From Pelecanus crispus (Eukaryota; Chordata; Aves; Pelecaniformes; Pelecanidae), in the NCBI RefSeq assembly GCF_030463565.1, contig NC_134675.1:21783862-21847861 (forward strand): a stretch of 64,000 bases of DNA, in the 5' to 3' direction. Below, piece by piece: positions 10,988-24,015 of this stretch; position 1 is the first letter of the stretch; every line of letters begins with the position of its first letter. Below the pieces are notes generated by a model that did no database searches, was not told the DNA's origin, and worked only from the letters and a program-made list of their open reading frames with translations. Both the position numbers and the translations under genes were made by a program.

Positions 10988-11839
10988 AGGATGAGATGTC
11001 ATCCAATGGGACCTGGACAAGCTGGAGAGGTGGGCCTGTGTGAACCTCATGAAGTTTAACAAGGCTAAATGCAAGGTCCTGCACCTGGGACAGGGCAACC
11101 CCCGATATCAATACAGGCTGGGGGATGAAGGGATTGAGAGCAGCCCTGCAGAGAAGGACTTGGGGGTACTGGTAGATGAAAAGCTGGACATGAGCCAACA
11201 ATGTGCGTTTGCAGCCCAGAAAGCCAACCGTATCCTGGGCTGCATAAAAAGAATCGTGGCTAGCAGGTTGAGGGAGGTGATTCTGCCTCTCTGCTCTGCT
11301 CTGGTGAGACCTCACCTGGAGTACTGCGTCCAGCTCTGGAGCCCTCAGCACAAGAAGGAGATGGACCTGCTGGAGCAGGTCCAGAGGAGGGCCACAAAAA
11401 TGATCCAAGGGCTGGAGCACCTCTCCTACGAGGGCAGGCTGAGAGAGTTGGGGTTGTTCAGCCTGGAGAAGAGAAGGCTGCGGGGAGACCTTATTGCGGC
11501 CTTTCAGTACTTAAAGGGTGCCTATAGGAAGGATGGGGACAATCTTTTTAGCAAGGCCTGTTGTGACAGGACAAGGAGTAATGGTTTTAAATTAAAGGAG
11601 GATAGATTTAGACTGGATATAAGGAAGGAAGTTTTTACAATGAGGGTGGTGAAACACTGGAACAGGTTGCCCAGAGAGGTAGTGGAGGCCCCATCCCTAG
11701 AAACATTCAAGGTCAGGTTGGATGGGGCTCTGAGCAACCTGATCTAGTTAAAGCTGTCCCTGCTCACTGCAGGGGGGTTGGGCTAGATGACCTCTAAAGG
11801 TCCCTTCCAACCCAAACCATTCTATGATTCTATGATTCT
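10988..11839 (+). mobile_element. CR1 LINE 3' third with intact ORF end
   Basis: This is a plus-strand CR1, 5'-truncated after the catalytic RT motifs. It begins GGATGAGATGTCATCC, matching the body of the copy at 27819. A 235-codon open frame (11040-11747) covers the RT thumb and C-terminal region: [64 protein letters not shown], ending LSNLI. The 3' UTR is TGACCTCTAAAGGTCCCTT and the tail is ATTCTATGATTCTATGATTC at 11819-11838. It landed in or beside the ERVL pol fragment. Confidence 0.93.
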
Positions 11840-13164
11840 AATTTGTGACCTGAACTAGCTGAGAAGCTTGATGCCAGTTAAAATGTTCTTCAGCGTGAAG
11901 AGAAATAAAAGAGGGAAATTTCATGAGATGGGCATTACCAGATCGTTCATGGATCTGCTTGGCTTATCCTCATTACCTCTGCAGGAGGTGGAGTGCCCTG
12001 GTCTCACCAGGGAGTGTGCCTGTACAGAATTCCCTACATGAGACACCCGACACGACTCTTGTCCATGGGGCATTTCAGAGTAAAGATACTCATCAAAATT
12101 CTCGAGATTTAAATCTTTTGATAAATCTGGAAATTTCCTGAGACTTCCCCTTCATCCATCCTCCTGTTTCTTGCTGCTGTTTTGCATTGAATTTCAGCTT
12201 TCACTGAAGCACATATGAAAGGCCAGGATGACTCTGATGGGTTTCCTGGTCAGTGTTCTTGAGAGATACCATCATTGTTTTATCCACCTCACCCGCCAAG
12301 CAAACAAAATATAGAGCCCCAGGTAGATGTTGAAGCTCCACCTTGCTGGGAGCTTGCAGGGTCACTACCCTTCATAGGTGAAATGTGAAGCGAAAACGGG
12401 TGTTGCGTCAAGATGAGATTTTTGCAGTGAGGCAGGTTGTGCTGGGTAACAGCTCCAGCATTAGGAAAGCTGTGCTTTTCGCTTTTGCTTCTGAGAATCC
12501 CTGCCTGAACTTCCTTGTTCCCCAGAGATAACGAGCTGTATGGTGCCAGCATCACAATCATGTACTTGTTTGCACAGGTTGTTATCAGACATGCACTATT
12601 TGGGCTGCATCTTCCAGACCGCCAGCAGGGAACCAGGAGGTGTTGGGAGAATTTCCCACTTGGAAGCAAATATTTAATTAAAAAATAAACTATGTGACTC
12701 ATCGCAGATGGAATAGAGGTTGTCAGTGAGTTGTCTACTGTGGTGGTCAGGTCTCTCTGTGGAGAGGCTGAACTAAGCAATGTTTTGAATAATTAAAATG
12801 TTTTTTTCCTTGCAGTTGGCATTACAGAGTTCCATCTGCCATTGTTAGAGACCACTGTATGGTCACCATGCCCAGCCCCGTCAGCTCTTTGCTCACCATA
12901 TTTGTTAGCTCTGACCGGAGAGAAGGAATGCAATTTGAGGAGGATGGCGCAGGTTTCAGTATGGATGCAGGAATAGTCCTCTGTACAAACAGGGAAGAGG
13001 CAGACAAACAGTTGGGTAGACTGCAGCTGTATAGAAAAGGCTTTGCAGGTGGTTATAGTAATTATCTGCTGACCATAAGTCAACAGTGTCATGGTGTTGC
13101 AAAAAAGAAAGGAAAAGTTAAACATCCCTGGGATGTATAAACAGCAGCATTGTTTGTAGGACAC
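11840..13164. other. Intergenic, nothing recognised
   Basis: No repeat or conserved frame was recognised here. The 163-codon (12780-12289) and 173-codon (13314-12793) minus-strand frames show no known motif. Confidence 0.45.
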
Positions 13165-13835
13165 ATGAAATAGTTCCAACAACCTGTTAGTATAGACCAT
13201 GCCTACATGGCAGTAATATGACCAATTCTGGGCACTGCCCTTCAGGAAAGATATGTACCAGTGAGAGAGAGTCCAGGGGAATGCAACAGAAGTAATTGGA
13301 GGGTGAGGAAACATGATGCATGGAGAAGGACTGATGAGACTGGGGTTGTTTAGTCTAGAGCAGTCATTTTTTGGACTGTGGCCTATTGTCTTCTGATCTA
13401 TTTTTAAAGGGTCTGGAAGAGGTGACTAAGAAAAGCAAGTTTCTATATACTTTAGAGCTGTCTACAGATATAATATCTCTAAAAAGGTCCGCACTTGCAG
13501 GAGAACTTATTTAGGGTCCAACACTGAAGTGAGAGACAGCGAACCACTGCTGTTGCACAGAGAAGACTGAAAAGAGCCCAGTGCCAATTGTTTAATGCAT
13601 AAAATACTGTTGAAGGAAGAAGCTGTTCTCTCAGTTGGAGGGGCAGAAAGTTAGGAGAGTGCGTTGTAGCAATGGAGAAGGAGGGAGTGAAATCTTATGG
13701 ATAGTAGGATTGCCAGGTGCTGGAATGTGTCATCTGGGCAGACTTGAGATTCCTGGCATGGGAATCTCAAAGAACAGGCTAGATAAACATCTCTCCATAA
13801 TCACAAGGATAGGGCTGAGCCCTTCTTGGCTCTCT
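13165..13835 (+). mobile_element. Ancient, highly diverged CR1 fragment
   Basis: Recognisable CR1 landmarks occur in the right order on the plus strand. They are CCAATTCTGGGCACTGC with TTCAGGAAAGATATG (the VQFWAP..RKD segment), GAGAGTCCAGGGGAATGCAAC (ERVQRRAT), and ACTGGGGTTGTTTAGTCTAG (LGLFSLE). Near 13690-13835 the ends of the WNRLP...SLE and FKNRLD segments follow (AGAACAGGCTAGATAAACAT). Indels and stops are throughout, so it is much older than the other CR1 copies. Both boundaries are approximate. Confidence 0.7.
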
Positions 13836-13961
13836 CAAGATCACTTTGCATCCCAATTCTCTACGACTGTGTAACTAACTAGTACTGATTTATGGTCACT
13901 GCTATTTAATATATTCATAAACACAGTTGAGAAGGGAGTGAGCAATGATCCAGTTGTCACC

Positions 13962-14547
13962 TGTCGTAGTTTAGCCCCAGTTGTCAACCAAGCACCAAAC
14001 AGCTGCTTGCTCACCCTCCTCCCCTGGTGGGATGGGGGAGAGAATTGGAAGAGTAAAAGTGAGAAAACTTGTGGGTTGAGATAAGAACAGTCTAATAGCT
14101 GAAATAATATAATAATAATAACAAAAACAATAATAAAAAATTGTAATGAAAAGGAGAACAACGAGAGAGAGAGAGAGAAACAAAACCCAGGAGAAAAAAG
14201 TGATGCAACCACTCACCACCCACTGACCAACGCCCAGCCAGTCCCTGAGCAGCGATCGCTGCTCCCCGGCCAACCCCTCCCAGTTTATATCCTGAGCATG
14301 ACGTCATATGGTATGGAATAGCCCTTTGGTCAGTTTGGGTCAACTATCCTGGCTGTGCCCCCTCCCAGCTTCTTGTGCACCTGGCAGAGCATGGGAAGCT
14401 GAAAAGTCCTTGACTAGCATAAGCAGTACTTAGCAACAACTAAAACATCAGTGTGTTATCAGCATTCTTCTCCTACTAAATCCAAACCACAGCACTATGC
14501 CAGCTACTAGGAAGAAAATTAGCTCTATCTCAGCTGAAACCAGGACA
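13962..14547 (-). mobile_element. ERVL solo LTR with perfect 5-bp duplication
   Basis: This is a 586-bp LTR in minus orientation. Its plus-strand ends are TGTCGTAGTTTAGCCCC and CAGCTGAAACCAGGACA. It is flanked by identical 5-bp target-site duplications TCACC (13957-13961 and 14548-14552), the size expected for ERVL. The U3 (minus strand) holds a perfect CRE, TGACGTCA, next to a TATA-like TATAAAC. An AT-rich run of AATAAT units sits in the R/U5 side. No internal proviral sequence remains, so the element is the product of LTR-LTR recombination. Confidence 0.95.
14299..14306. promoter_or_regulatory. Perfect CRE palindrome in ERVL LTR
   Basis: TGACGTCA, the full ATF/CREB binding palindrome, lies about 10 bp upstream of the LTR TATA element on the minus strand. 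Use in the host is not shown. Confidence 0.6.
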
Positions 14548-17500
14548 TCACCTAACTGCTCACTTCCTTTTCTGGGTTAGTAAAAGTATATTGAGCAATA
14601 CTAATCCACCAATCCAGCCCCAAGTATCGACAAATTGCTAGGCAGACCTCCCCAAGTCTATTTTTCTATGATTCTACATCACGAGACTGGCATGTTGATT
14701 CTGAGAGATAAATACAGTGGCCTCAGATACTCTTTTTTTTACAGCATCTGATTTGATCCTAACTTTTCACAGTGCTGACAAACATACCTTCCCGAATGTC
14801 ATCCACCTCTCCCCTAATTTGTGCTGTCTTGAATTTTACCTGGTAGCAGTGAGACAAAAGGTAATTCCAGGAACAGCAGGCAGAAACCTTGGCTGCGATG
14901 CTACTGCTGTTGTTTGACAAGGATCCGATTCCCCTAAAAACACTTGCTGTGGCTTGAAGAAAGCAAAAGCTGCAGTTATTCACAGCAATATCTCTATTTG
15001 CTAGCGAGGAGAGATGCTTGAAAGCCAGTCAAAGCCTTGTTGTATACATGGCTTTGTTAGAGAGGCAGCACTTTTTGCAGAGGACCTTACCAAGAGGTAG
15101 GAGAAAGAGCTGATGAACTTGGAAGGTCGTTTGAGGACAGAGTATTTAATGAGGATGAGCCAGGCGAGGTGAGACACTTGTACTCCACATGGGCAGATTC
15201 AGAACCTCTGTAATTGCAGTGCAAGGGCAGGGGCATGCTTTTTCTGGTTCTGTTCCAGTTACATTCACTGCAGTTCATTTGTGGTTTTAAGAGCTTCTTG
15301 TCTCTCAAATCCTTAACTGACATGTCTAAAAGGCTTTGTTAAGTCGAGGCACAGTTTAGAAGTGGGGCAGTCATTATGTCTCTGGCATGTGATAACTCAT
15401 TGCCCCACATTAGCTTCACAGCACTGGTGCAAATGCATCTCACCTCACTGCAGACACCACCTGAGACACTTACATGTGCTGCCTGATTTTTCTTAACAGA
15501 CTCTCTTTTAATCCTGGTTCATGGAGAGGGGGTTTCCATTCTAGAGGGTGACCCAGATATCTTTGCCCAGGACTTATCGGGCAACATAATCAAAGGCAAA
15601 GTTATTTTGTAGGGTGATTTATTGTTAAAGTAAGCAGAAAGCAAACAGTGTTTCGTGCTAGCTGCAACCCCTTTGCAGAAAGGCCTTGCAGGGATTACAG
15701 ATCTAAGCGGGCTCACCCTTTTGCTCAAATTAGTAGAAGAGCTGCTGCAATTATCATCAGTAGCCAAGAGGCTTCACAGGTGGCAGTACCATTTCCTCGT
15801 TGGAGAATCCTTACGGGCATGTCAAGAATAAACTCTTAGGTTGAATGGACAAAAACAAGTGCTATTAATAAGTCCTATGAAATCAAAGAAATCCTCTAAG
15901 CCTGTTATTCAGAAGAAGTAATCTAAAGACTTGTCTTGAGATAGAAAATCTCAGTAACTAGCCAAAGCACAATCAAATCCTACTGGTTTTCTTTCCCACT
16001 GAAATTTTGTTTGTGTTTCATCTCCAGGAAAACATGTCCCAATCAGGAGATTAACAGGGATATACTGAATTAGCCAGAATGTTTAAAAACCCCATTAACA
16101 TAAAGGTGTCAGTCTGATTCATGGGCAGTGGTTTAAATGTTTTGCCCCACCCATAGCGCAGAAGTCTCTGATACGTCATTTTGCTGAAACTTTGCTGAGT
16201 CTGACAATTATGCTATGTGATATTTCTGCTGTTCCTCTTGCCGAGGTTGTTTGCAGAGAGGGTGTGATGAGTGCTGAGGGATGAAGATAGAGGACACATT
16301 TACATGTTCAGTTCAGAGGTTTTTTTATGATCACTTCTTTCCAAAGACCCAAAGAAGACAGAAAATACAATTCTTTTGTACTTGTCTGGATTTGAAGTAA
16401 GCTGTTGTGTTGCCTCCATGTCCTTGCAATGAGTCAGTGTCCTCATGGGGTTAACTTGTTGAAATTTTCAGCTCATGGCTTTGTGGACTCTTTCATTCTT
16501 ACAGGAATGATTTTTTTTCTCTTTTTTCTTGAGTAGAGAAATTATCTGAATGAATTTCAACTTGGTGAGATGCCATTCTAGATTTTTTAGGGTCTTACAG
16601 GAGTGGAGATTTTATTCCAGATAAACTGGACAAACTTTACTATTTGTATAAAAGTCCTCCAGCATGCAAGTTGTCTTTTTAATGATATTAATTCTTGAAG
16701 ACAGTCTTGACAATTTCTTTTTAAAAATCCCACCATCTTTTCTTCCTAACATCCTTCAGATCTTTCTGAATGTTTTAAGGAAGTTGTCTATGTGCTGCCA
16801 GACAAATAATTTCCTGATTCTTATAAATACTCTGTATCCTGGTGGTGATCATGCTAACAATTGATTTTTTAGGGAATTTGCTATATGCAACATAAACCCT
16901 CCCAGATCTACATAAAAAAGCAATGAAGGGGTAATTTCACAAAGGTTTGTATAAGGTGAAAAAAATCCACATTAAAGTTCTTCAAAGAGTTTTGTCATCA
17001 CAATCAGTTAAGGAATAACCAAGGCTAGTTAGAGTCTTGAATCAGAAAGATAACCAACATCTGTAGAAACTTTTCCAGCCATCTATTGGCTTGGGTTTTT
17101 AACTGGGTTTTTAACCCTCTCCCAGCAGCGCCCCAGTTTGCACACACCTCTGAGCTGGGGCAAAGACTGGTCTCAAGAGGTTCAGCAAGGGCAGGTCTTA
17201 GCACTGGAGACCCAGGGAGTGCCAGGTCCTGGTGGACCCAATGCTGCGGAGGTGGGAGATCTTGGGGAACCTCATTGAGCCACGCGTGGTTGGATGGAGC
17301 TGGAGACAAGGTGCCGTGGCTGCCCTGGGAAGCACGAGCAGTGGAGGAGTCTCTCTGCAGTAGGAATTGAGCTGGGAGGAATTTTTCTTTAAGCAGCTTG
17401 CTGGGGGCATTGCAGCTGGCAGCACTAAGTCCTGCCCCTGCATGGGATGGGGAGAGGGATGTTGGACTGAGCATGGAGAACAGCTAAGGAAAAAGTTGGA

Positions 17501-20500
17501 GGTGGCCCTAGTTAGCTTGTTACTTGAGAAAAATTCCAGCAGCTGTGCTAGCTGGGTGGGTAGGGCTGAATTTTTCTCTTCCAGGTTAATGACCAAAACC
17601 ATCAACTTTTAATCAACAGTGAGGAAGAAGGGTCCAAACTCAGGAGCAGGGAGTTGTGCAGCTGATGGTGAAGGATGTCCCACATGCTCTGCCTGCAAAT
17701 TTGGGGAAGATTGGGGGGTAATTGTGATTAGGTGGTAACTGCTTCCATCTCATAAGCAGGGGCACAGGAAACCATGTGGCTTTGTGCTGAGTGGCCTTTT
17801 GTGGCTGAGGGGTTTTGTCTGAAAGATTGATCTATCCCCAAGGGACTCTGCTCCAGCAATAAGGGGCACAGGAGAGCAGCTTTGGTGCAGGCTACATAAA
17901 ATAAATGGAGAAGGGGGTGGCTCAAGTTGGGGGGGTAGATGACACTAGGCTTGGCCCTAAATGTCAGCGTGAACCTTTTCCTTGGGTGCATGCCCATCTT
18001 TTGGGTAGGTCTCCTTCCCAAACCCCTTCAGACTATTGCAGTAGCAGCCTGATGTGACTGGTGAGCAGCTCTATCCTGGGAAAATGTCCTTCAGCCCCAT
18101 GAAGATGTGAATCTTGCTTGATGGTACTGGCTTATCCTACTCAACGCCAACTGCGGAGGCATCCCCTGGGGGAGGGAACGGCATAAGAAAAAAAAGTCAC
18201 TGTGAAAGTAAAACATGACTTCCCTTTCTCCCAGCTGCCAATGAATAACACTCTTGCATCATGAGTTGGTGGGATCCCTTTGGTGCGAGGTGACTGAGGA
18301 CAAGGTGAGGTGGTGCTGTGTTGGGGAGGGGATGGGTGTGTGGAGGCAGGCTGGCCCTGGGTGCCCGGTGTCTCAGCCCAGCTGGGTCTGGCAGCAGAAC
18401 TGGGGGTGGCAAGGGGAATGGGGACCCTGTGGGGAGCTCGAGCAGAGGGGTGCTGCTTCCATCCCTCCTTGCTGAATCACCTGCATTGTGTCACCCCGGG
18501 CATTAGTCAGGGAACTGGACTGATGGGGTGACAGCGACTCCTTGCTTCTTCCTTTTACCCTGCTTGCTTTGCTCTTGCGGGCTTTCCATCAGCCCCCGCC
18601 AGATGCCTGCTGCTGAACATGTGCATCTCTCTGGTTCCCAGACAGGGTTGTGCCCTTGGGTTTATACTGGCCAACCACTGGGAGAAAGGTCTGTGCTTTA
18701 AATGGGTACTGACTGGTGGAAACCATGAAGTCCAGGTCTGTGTGGGCAAAGGTGATGTCTCTCCCATACAAAGCCCTTGCACACACAGTGCTGTTTTCTC
18801 CTAAACTCGGCAGCAACTTGCAAAGCCCCCAGCGAATGCAGCTATTCTGGCATGAAACCTTGGGGAGGGCTTGTGAAAGGGGGGGGTCAGTGATACCAGC
18901 ACCTGCTGGAGCTGGGAGATCACAAATACCAGAACCAGCATCCCAGTGATGCATGCAGGACCCTCATTCTCCCTGGCTCACATGGGTGCCCCAACCCTGC
19001 CTGCATGTCCCCCACAGGTGCAATACCTGTGGTCTTCATGCTGAGCTTCTGGCAGCTGGGCCCTGTGCTCCAGGCAGCTTGCAACTCACACCAAACCTCT
19101 CCATTTGAAACCTCCAACCCTTCTTGCTGATCTGTCCTCACTCCCTCTGGCTTGTCTGCTGTTTCAGAGGCGCAGTGCCTTGCAGTTGGACACTGGACTC
19201 CAGCTTCAGCCCCATCAGCACTGGAAAAAGCAAAATAATTACTTCCCATGCCCCAGTTTTGGCTCTCCTGTCCTCACCACCCACACAATAGCCACCCTTT
19301 TTTTCCCTGGGCACTACAGTCTTTTAGTTTGGTTTATTAAAGTAATTTATATTCTACCTGAGCCTGTTCTCCAGAGCCCTCCCAGACTCACTTGTAAGCA
19401 TCCTCTTTTTCTGCCTGGGAATCAGTAAAAATACAGACCAAAAGGATGTCCAAGGCTGGCCCCTCTGAGCATCCTTTTGAGACATTCCCAGATTTGAGAG
19501 CATGCTTTGCAGAACAAAGTTTCCGAGTGCAGATTTTTTTTTAACCAGAACTGCAGCTGCAATCTGTTGATTTTGTATTAGGATTTCATGCAGGATAGTG
19601 CCAAGAGTGGTATCTCATCTCCTGATTCCTCCCAGATCACGAGGTAATCTGCCAGGAAACAGGTTTGATTTGACATGGTTTCTTCTCAACAAACCCATCT
19701 TGGCTGTGCCTATCACCTCATTACGTTCCCAGCACTTACAAATGGATCAGTTAATAGAGCAGGCAGGGATCTTTCCGGGTACAGAAGGTAGCTTGACTGA
19801 GCTGGGATTCCCGGTGTCCTCCTGGGCCTGTTTTTTAAAGATAGATATTTTGTTTACCCTGTACCAGTCCTATGGGAATGCCAAGAGATCTCAGAGATAA
19901 TTACTAATGGGTCCAAAGTGTCTCCAGCTGCTTCCTTAAGTACCCCTTGTTTATTAGACTCTGCCCACTGGGCTTCAACCTGTGTTTTTCCTATTCTGGA
20001 CTCTTCTCCCACCCCTTATTAACACTTTCTGTTGTTGTTAGCTTGTCCCAGTTAACCTTTTCCTACATCCAAAGCATGGCACAGGACATACCAGCTTTCA
20101 CTCAGTCACTTGATATTTGCTCTCTTTTCATGTAAATAGCAGGTCTTCATTTCTTCATCTTCCACTTACTTCCAATGTAATTCAAGAACCTTTTCTGTAG
20201 AGTCCTCTGTATATCTCACTAGCTTCTAACCCTTTCAGGTTCCTCAGCCTAGCTGAGTTTATCCTTGCCCACCCGGGCCTTTCCATCATGCTCATCGTTA
20301 CTTGTATGACAGCATTTCCATTTGTTGTACAATTCCTTTCTGATTCCCTGGTCACCAACTGGTGTCTGATGCTGCCACTGTCATCTCTCACGGTACTTCC
20401 TCTCTCCCCTGTGCATCAGGACAGTTTGTCTTTGTGTGCTTAAGGGCATGTTTGTGTGATTGCAAGAGAATTAAGTCAACACATCATAAGAAATTATTAC

Positions 20501-21597
20501 CTGTCAGATGAAACATAGTAACTGACTTTCTCCTTGTGTTTGAACCTGTCCTGGTTGTGAAATTAAGTGGGTTAGTTTAAATACCTTCATGGCTCGATTA
20601 AGCAACCCCTTTTTATCTCATTTTTATCTCATTTGCAATGGACTAGTCTTTTGCATATAGTCAATTATCACATCTGTTTCTTGGCAGTAATGCCTTCCGA
20701 TGCACTAATTGATCTCTTGTGATGATGTAAACACATCCATAATGTCTTTTGGTAGCATGCAGGCTCTCTTGCGTTACTGATTTAGGGTTTTTTTTCCCCT
20801 AAGGTCAATTCCCCAAGTCTGCTGACTACTCTTTTTTTCTTTGAAACTCATTATCCATGTTTGAAATCCTCTCTTTGGAGCCCACTGACCTTATTCTCCT
20901 ATTGCCACACAAGATCCAATAGTACAAGCGCCATGGGAAGGCTGGTGGAGAACAGTTCAGTTTGAACTGAGGTATGTATGGAGAAAAACAAAGTCTGTGA
21001 CTTTTCTGCTGTGGCCTCCTCCAACCTGAAGAACTCAGGGGAGAGTTTCTACCTGACACCCTGAGGGCAGCTGTCAGTCCTGTCCCTTTTGACACACAGG
21101 CATCTTCCAGTGTGAAGTTGTTAGTCAGATCCAGCAGAAGTCTCATAGAAGAGGAAGTTGCAGGATCTGATAGATGGTGGAAGATGAGGATTAAGTGGCC
21201 TCACCTTCACAAGGCCACTTATATTTCCTTTCTTCTCCTTTCCTCATCTTGGAGTGTATTTACCTTACAACTTTCACTGTGGCAGGAGACCCAGCTAGAG
21301 CAGAGATCCATGTTGTGAGTAGTTCAGATATTTGCATGATCCCAACTTATCCAAGGGTCTAGGACAATTTGCAGATGTTATTTGATAAAATGTGGCTAGG
21401 TCTTGTCTGCCCTCATAAGCAGATCTGTGTTGGGGAACACAGAAACACTAAAAGTAGGTCCACTATTAGGACTGAATCTGTAGTACTGGTGAGACCTTAT
21501 TTCTGGTGGGGTCCCCTTGCAAGGGTGGTTAGCTTCTCTGCAACAAAGTGACAACAGCCATTCAGCAAACATAGAGATGGGGAAGGAGGTAAGATGC

Positions 21598-21630
21598 TGT
21601 GTGTGTGGGGGTGTGTGTGTGCATGAGTGT
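21598..21630. repeat. (GT)n simple repeat, interrupted
   Basis: An alternating TGTGTG run interrupted by a G5 tract, about 33 bp long. Confidence 0.8.
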
Positions 21631-23730
21631 AAAAGTAGCGAGTATGGGAGCCAGGACAAATAAGACAGTAGAGGCACACGGGATGGATGTGCTCAGATGG
21701 AAATCTACCTCCTCTTAGCTAAAGAAGCATAAACAGGAAGATGCTGTGACTCATCATTTATTCATTTTTGCTTCTTGTTGGACAGTAAGAGACAGAATTG
21801 ATGTCTGCAATTTACTTTTTGACTCTGCGTTCATCGGGAGACCAGGCAAGTGTTCTCTTTAACGAACCCTGCTGTAATCTCAAATTCCACACCCTGGAGT
21901 CAGTAGTATTTATGGCCACTGGTATGTCTCCTCTCAGGACCTCCAGGCAGAAGAGACAGAAGAGAATCAGACTCCAGGCCTAGAGTGAAGCACACCACCT
22001 ACCTTTTAATCCATTTATTTCTGTTTAGCAGAGTTTAGTCCTATTTATACTGAAGCCATTAAATCTGTTGGCTTGGGTTTTATGATTAAACTAGTATTAT
22101 AATGTGGTCATGACCCAGATTTATTCATGGCTATAAAACAGATCTTGCAAGAGCCTGTAAGAATAAATTCTGCTTATTAAGACTTAGATTTTCAGTCAAA
22201 ACTGCTAGAAACACCTAACGTGAAGGCAAGCAGCTGTTTTTTTGTAAGAAGACAACCCAATAAATGTGGATTGCTTTTGGAGATCTGTGCCCAGACATGG
22301 TTGATAAGGCTTTAAAAGTTGGTTCTTTGAGATGTTTTAGGAAATATGTGGTTCCAAGAGCTTGAGGGATGGGAACAGAAAGGGCTGTAGCTATGTAAAA
22401 TAATAACCCTAAAAAAATCAGTCCGTATTTAAATTGTTTGTTCTCTCTGAATGGTTGAGCTCATCCCAAATGCACAATAGGATTCTGACAGTGCAAGAGA
22501 CTCAGCAGAATCTCAAGGGGATGATGGAAAGATGGAGGTTTGATGGCCACAAAGTAATAAGGAAGAACATTGCTTCTAAAAGTAATGTTGCAACCAAGAG
22601 CAAACAGTGTTCCTGAAAGCACCACAGCCACCAGCAGAAACATGTAGCTGAACTTCTGCGATGTTCAGGCTGCACAAACTGACTCCACCATAGCCAGGAG
22701 TCACTGGGGAGCAAGGCCAAACAGGAGCCACAGCCACAGGCTTCCAGGTTGCTCTTTCAAGCCCTCACAGGGCAGATAATTTTACATGTCAGTGTAAATG
22801 CTAGGCTGCAATTTGAGGTGTTTAAGGATACCTAAGGGATTCAGTAGGTCCTCTGAGGTCAGATGGTAATTTGGAGACACCTGTAAATGCCTGAAAACCT
22901 TTGTAATGTAAAGTTCTTCATTGTCCATGGCATGGATTTCCCAAATACAGTGTTCCTCCATGTTTTCTCCTCCCTTCCCCAGTGCTCCTTGCAAAGCACA
23001 ACTCTTCTTGATCCAGCAGTGTGAACCCTTCACCCCTCCTCTGAGGCCTCAACAAGCTGCATCAAGCTCAGTGCCCCTCATCCCTCTTCAGGGTCCTTCC
23101 TAAATCTGTCTACCAGAGTTTGCCTGGAATTGTCTCTTTTCCAGTAGAGTCAATCTCTTTTGCTCCACCAACATGGTCAGCCCTAAACACCTATTAATCA
23201 GAGGATATGACCTATGTGGTCCTTGTTTGTGGAATACCCACCCTGCTCCAGTCCTCTGACCACCAGCTGGTTCAAAGTCCAACTCAAAACCCATTTCTAT
23301 CATCCTGCAAGACTTTGACAAAAATATGACAAAACGTTAAGCTCAGTTTCCTCTCCATCTGTCTGTCAAGTTATCCATTCCTGGATGTTGTTCTCCCTGT
23401 CTCTTTCTCTCCTTGCCCCTCATGTATGCTTTATCTTTGACAATGAGGCTTTCAAGCACACTGTGAGGATAGCCTACGCTTACAACAACTTTGTAGTCAT
23501 TCAAGGTAATTTATTAGAGCCTTGACTATTATAATTTTCTGTGGCACATAATCTCTCTCATGAACATGATTTTCAAACATGTGAATCATTGCTAGACTTC
23601 TGTTTTCCCAACTAGATCTTTGGCAAGATGGGTTTTTGCTCATCTCCATGGACTTTCAGTTTGCATGTCTTTGGCATGAGTATGGCCTAATTTAGCCTTG
23701 GCCCTGCTGTGTCAGGTGCCTTTGCACATG

Positions 23731-23755
23731 TACACACACACACATACACGTGTGT
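23731..23755. repeat. (CA)n simple repeat
   Basis: TACACACACACACATACACG followed by TGTGTG. The CA run turns into its complement, making a small inverted repeat. Confidence 0.8.
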
Positions 23756-23904
23756 CACTGTACAGGATTAACTGGACTCTACACCTCTATCAGCCATCAT
23801 CCTCCTTCTGAGTCATGGCTGAGGCAGATAAGCAGCTGGTTTTGCTATTGGCTTCATGATAAGTAAACAGTAATTAATATTTTTCAGTCATATAGCTCCT
23901 TGAA

Positions 23905-24015
23905 TTGGAGGATCTGAAAGCACTTAATTAACATTAATTAGTCATCATTGCATAGCCCACATGAGGTAGATAAGGTTTTATTGTGCAGAAGGGGAAACTG
24001 AGGCAGAAAGGAATA
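23905..24015 (+). mobile_element. Ancient MIR-type SINE fragment
   Basis: The phrases ACATGAGGTAGATAAGG and GGGGAAACTGAGGCAGAAAG have the spacing and order of the MIR/CORE-SINE 3' half (consensus ...ATGAGGTAGGTA...GAGGAAACTGAGGCACAGAG). MIR elements predate the bird-mammal split. The boundaries are approximate. Confidence 0.65.

Larger units (their letters stand above)
14553..23904. other. Long intergenic stretch without a supported gene
   Basis: About 9.3 kb with no conserved exon found on either strand. The longest frames (149 codons at 17474-17025 minus, 121 codons at 18954-18589 minus) are low-complexity translations without motifs. A short GT-rich run lies at 21598-21630. The piece around 15536-15840 has LTR-like character (AATAAA near its end), but I could not place it in a family. 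A weak CR1-like phrase occurs near 21480-21520. Confidence 0.4.

Noticed and set aside
15536..15840. Possible LTR-like segment with AATAAA near its end
   Set aside because: No paired terminal TG/CA with duplication and no second copy in the window. The family could not be recognised.
17025..17474. 149-codon minus-strand frame
   Set aside because: Low-complexity translation without motifs. No conserved exon borders.
21360..21560. Possible old CR1 piece (phrase like VVLVRPYFWW)
   Set aside because: Only one short stretch resembles the CR1 LVRPHLEY segment. The flanks do not extend the match.
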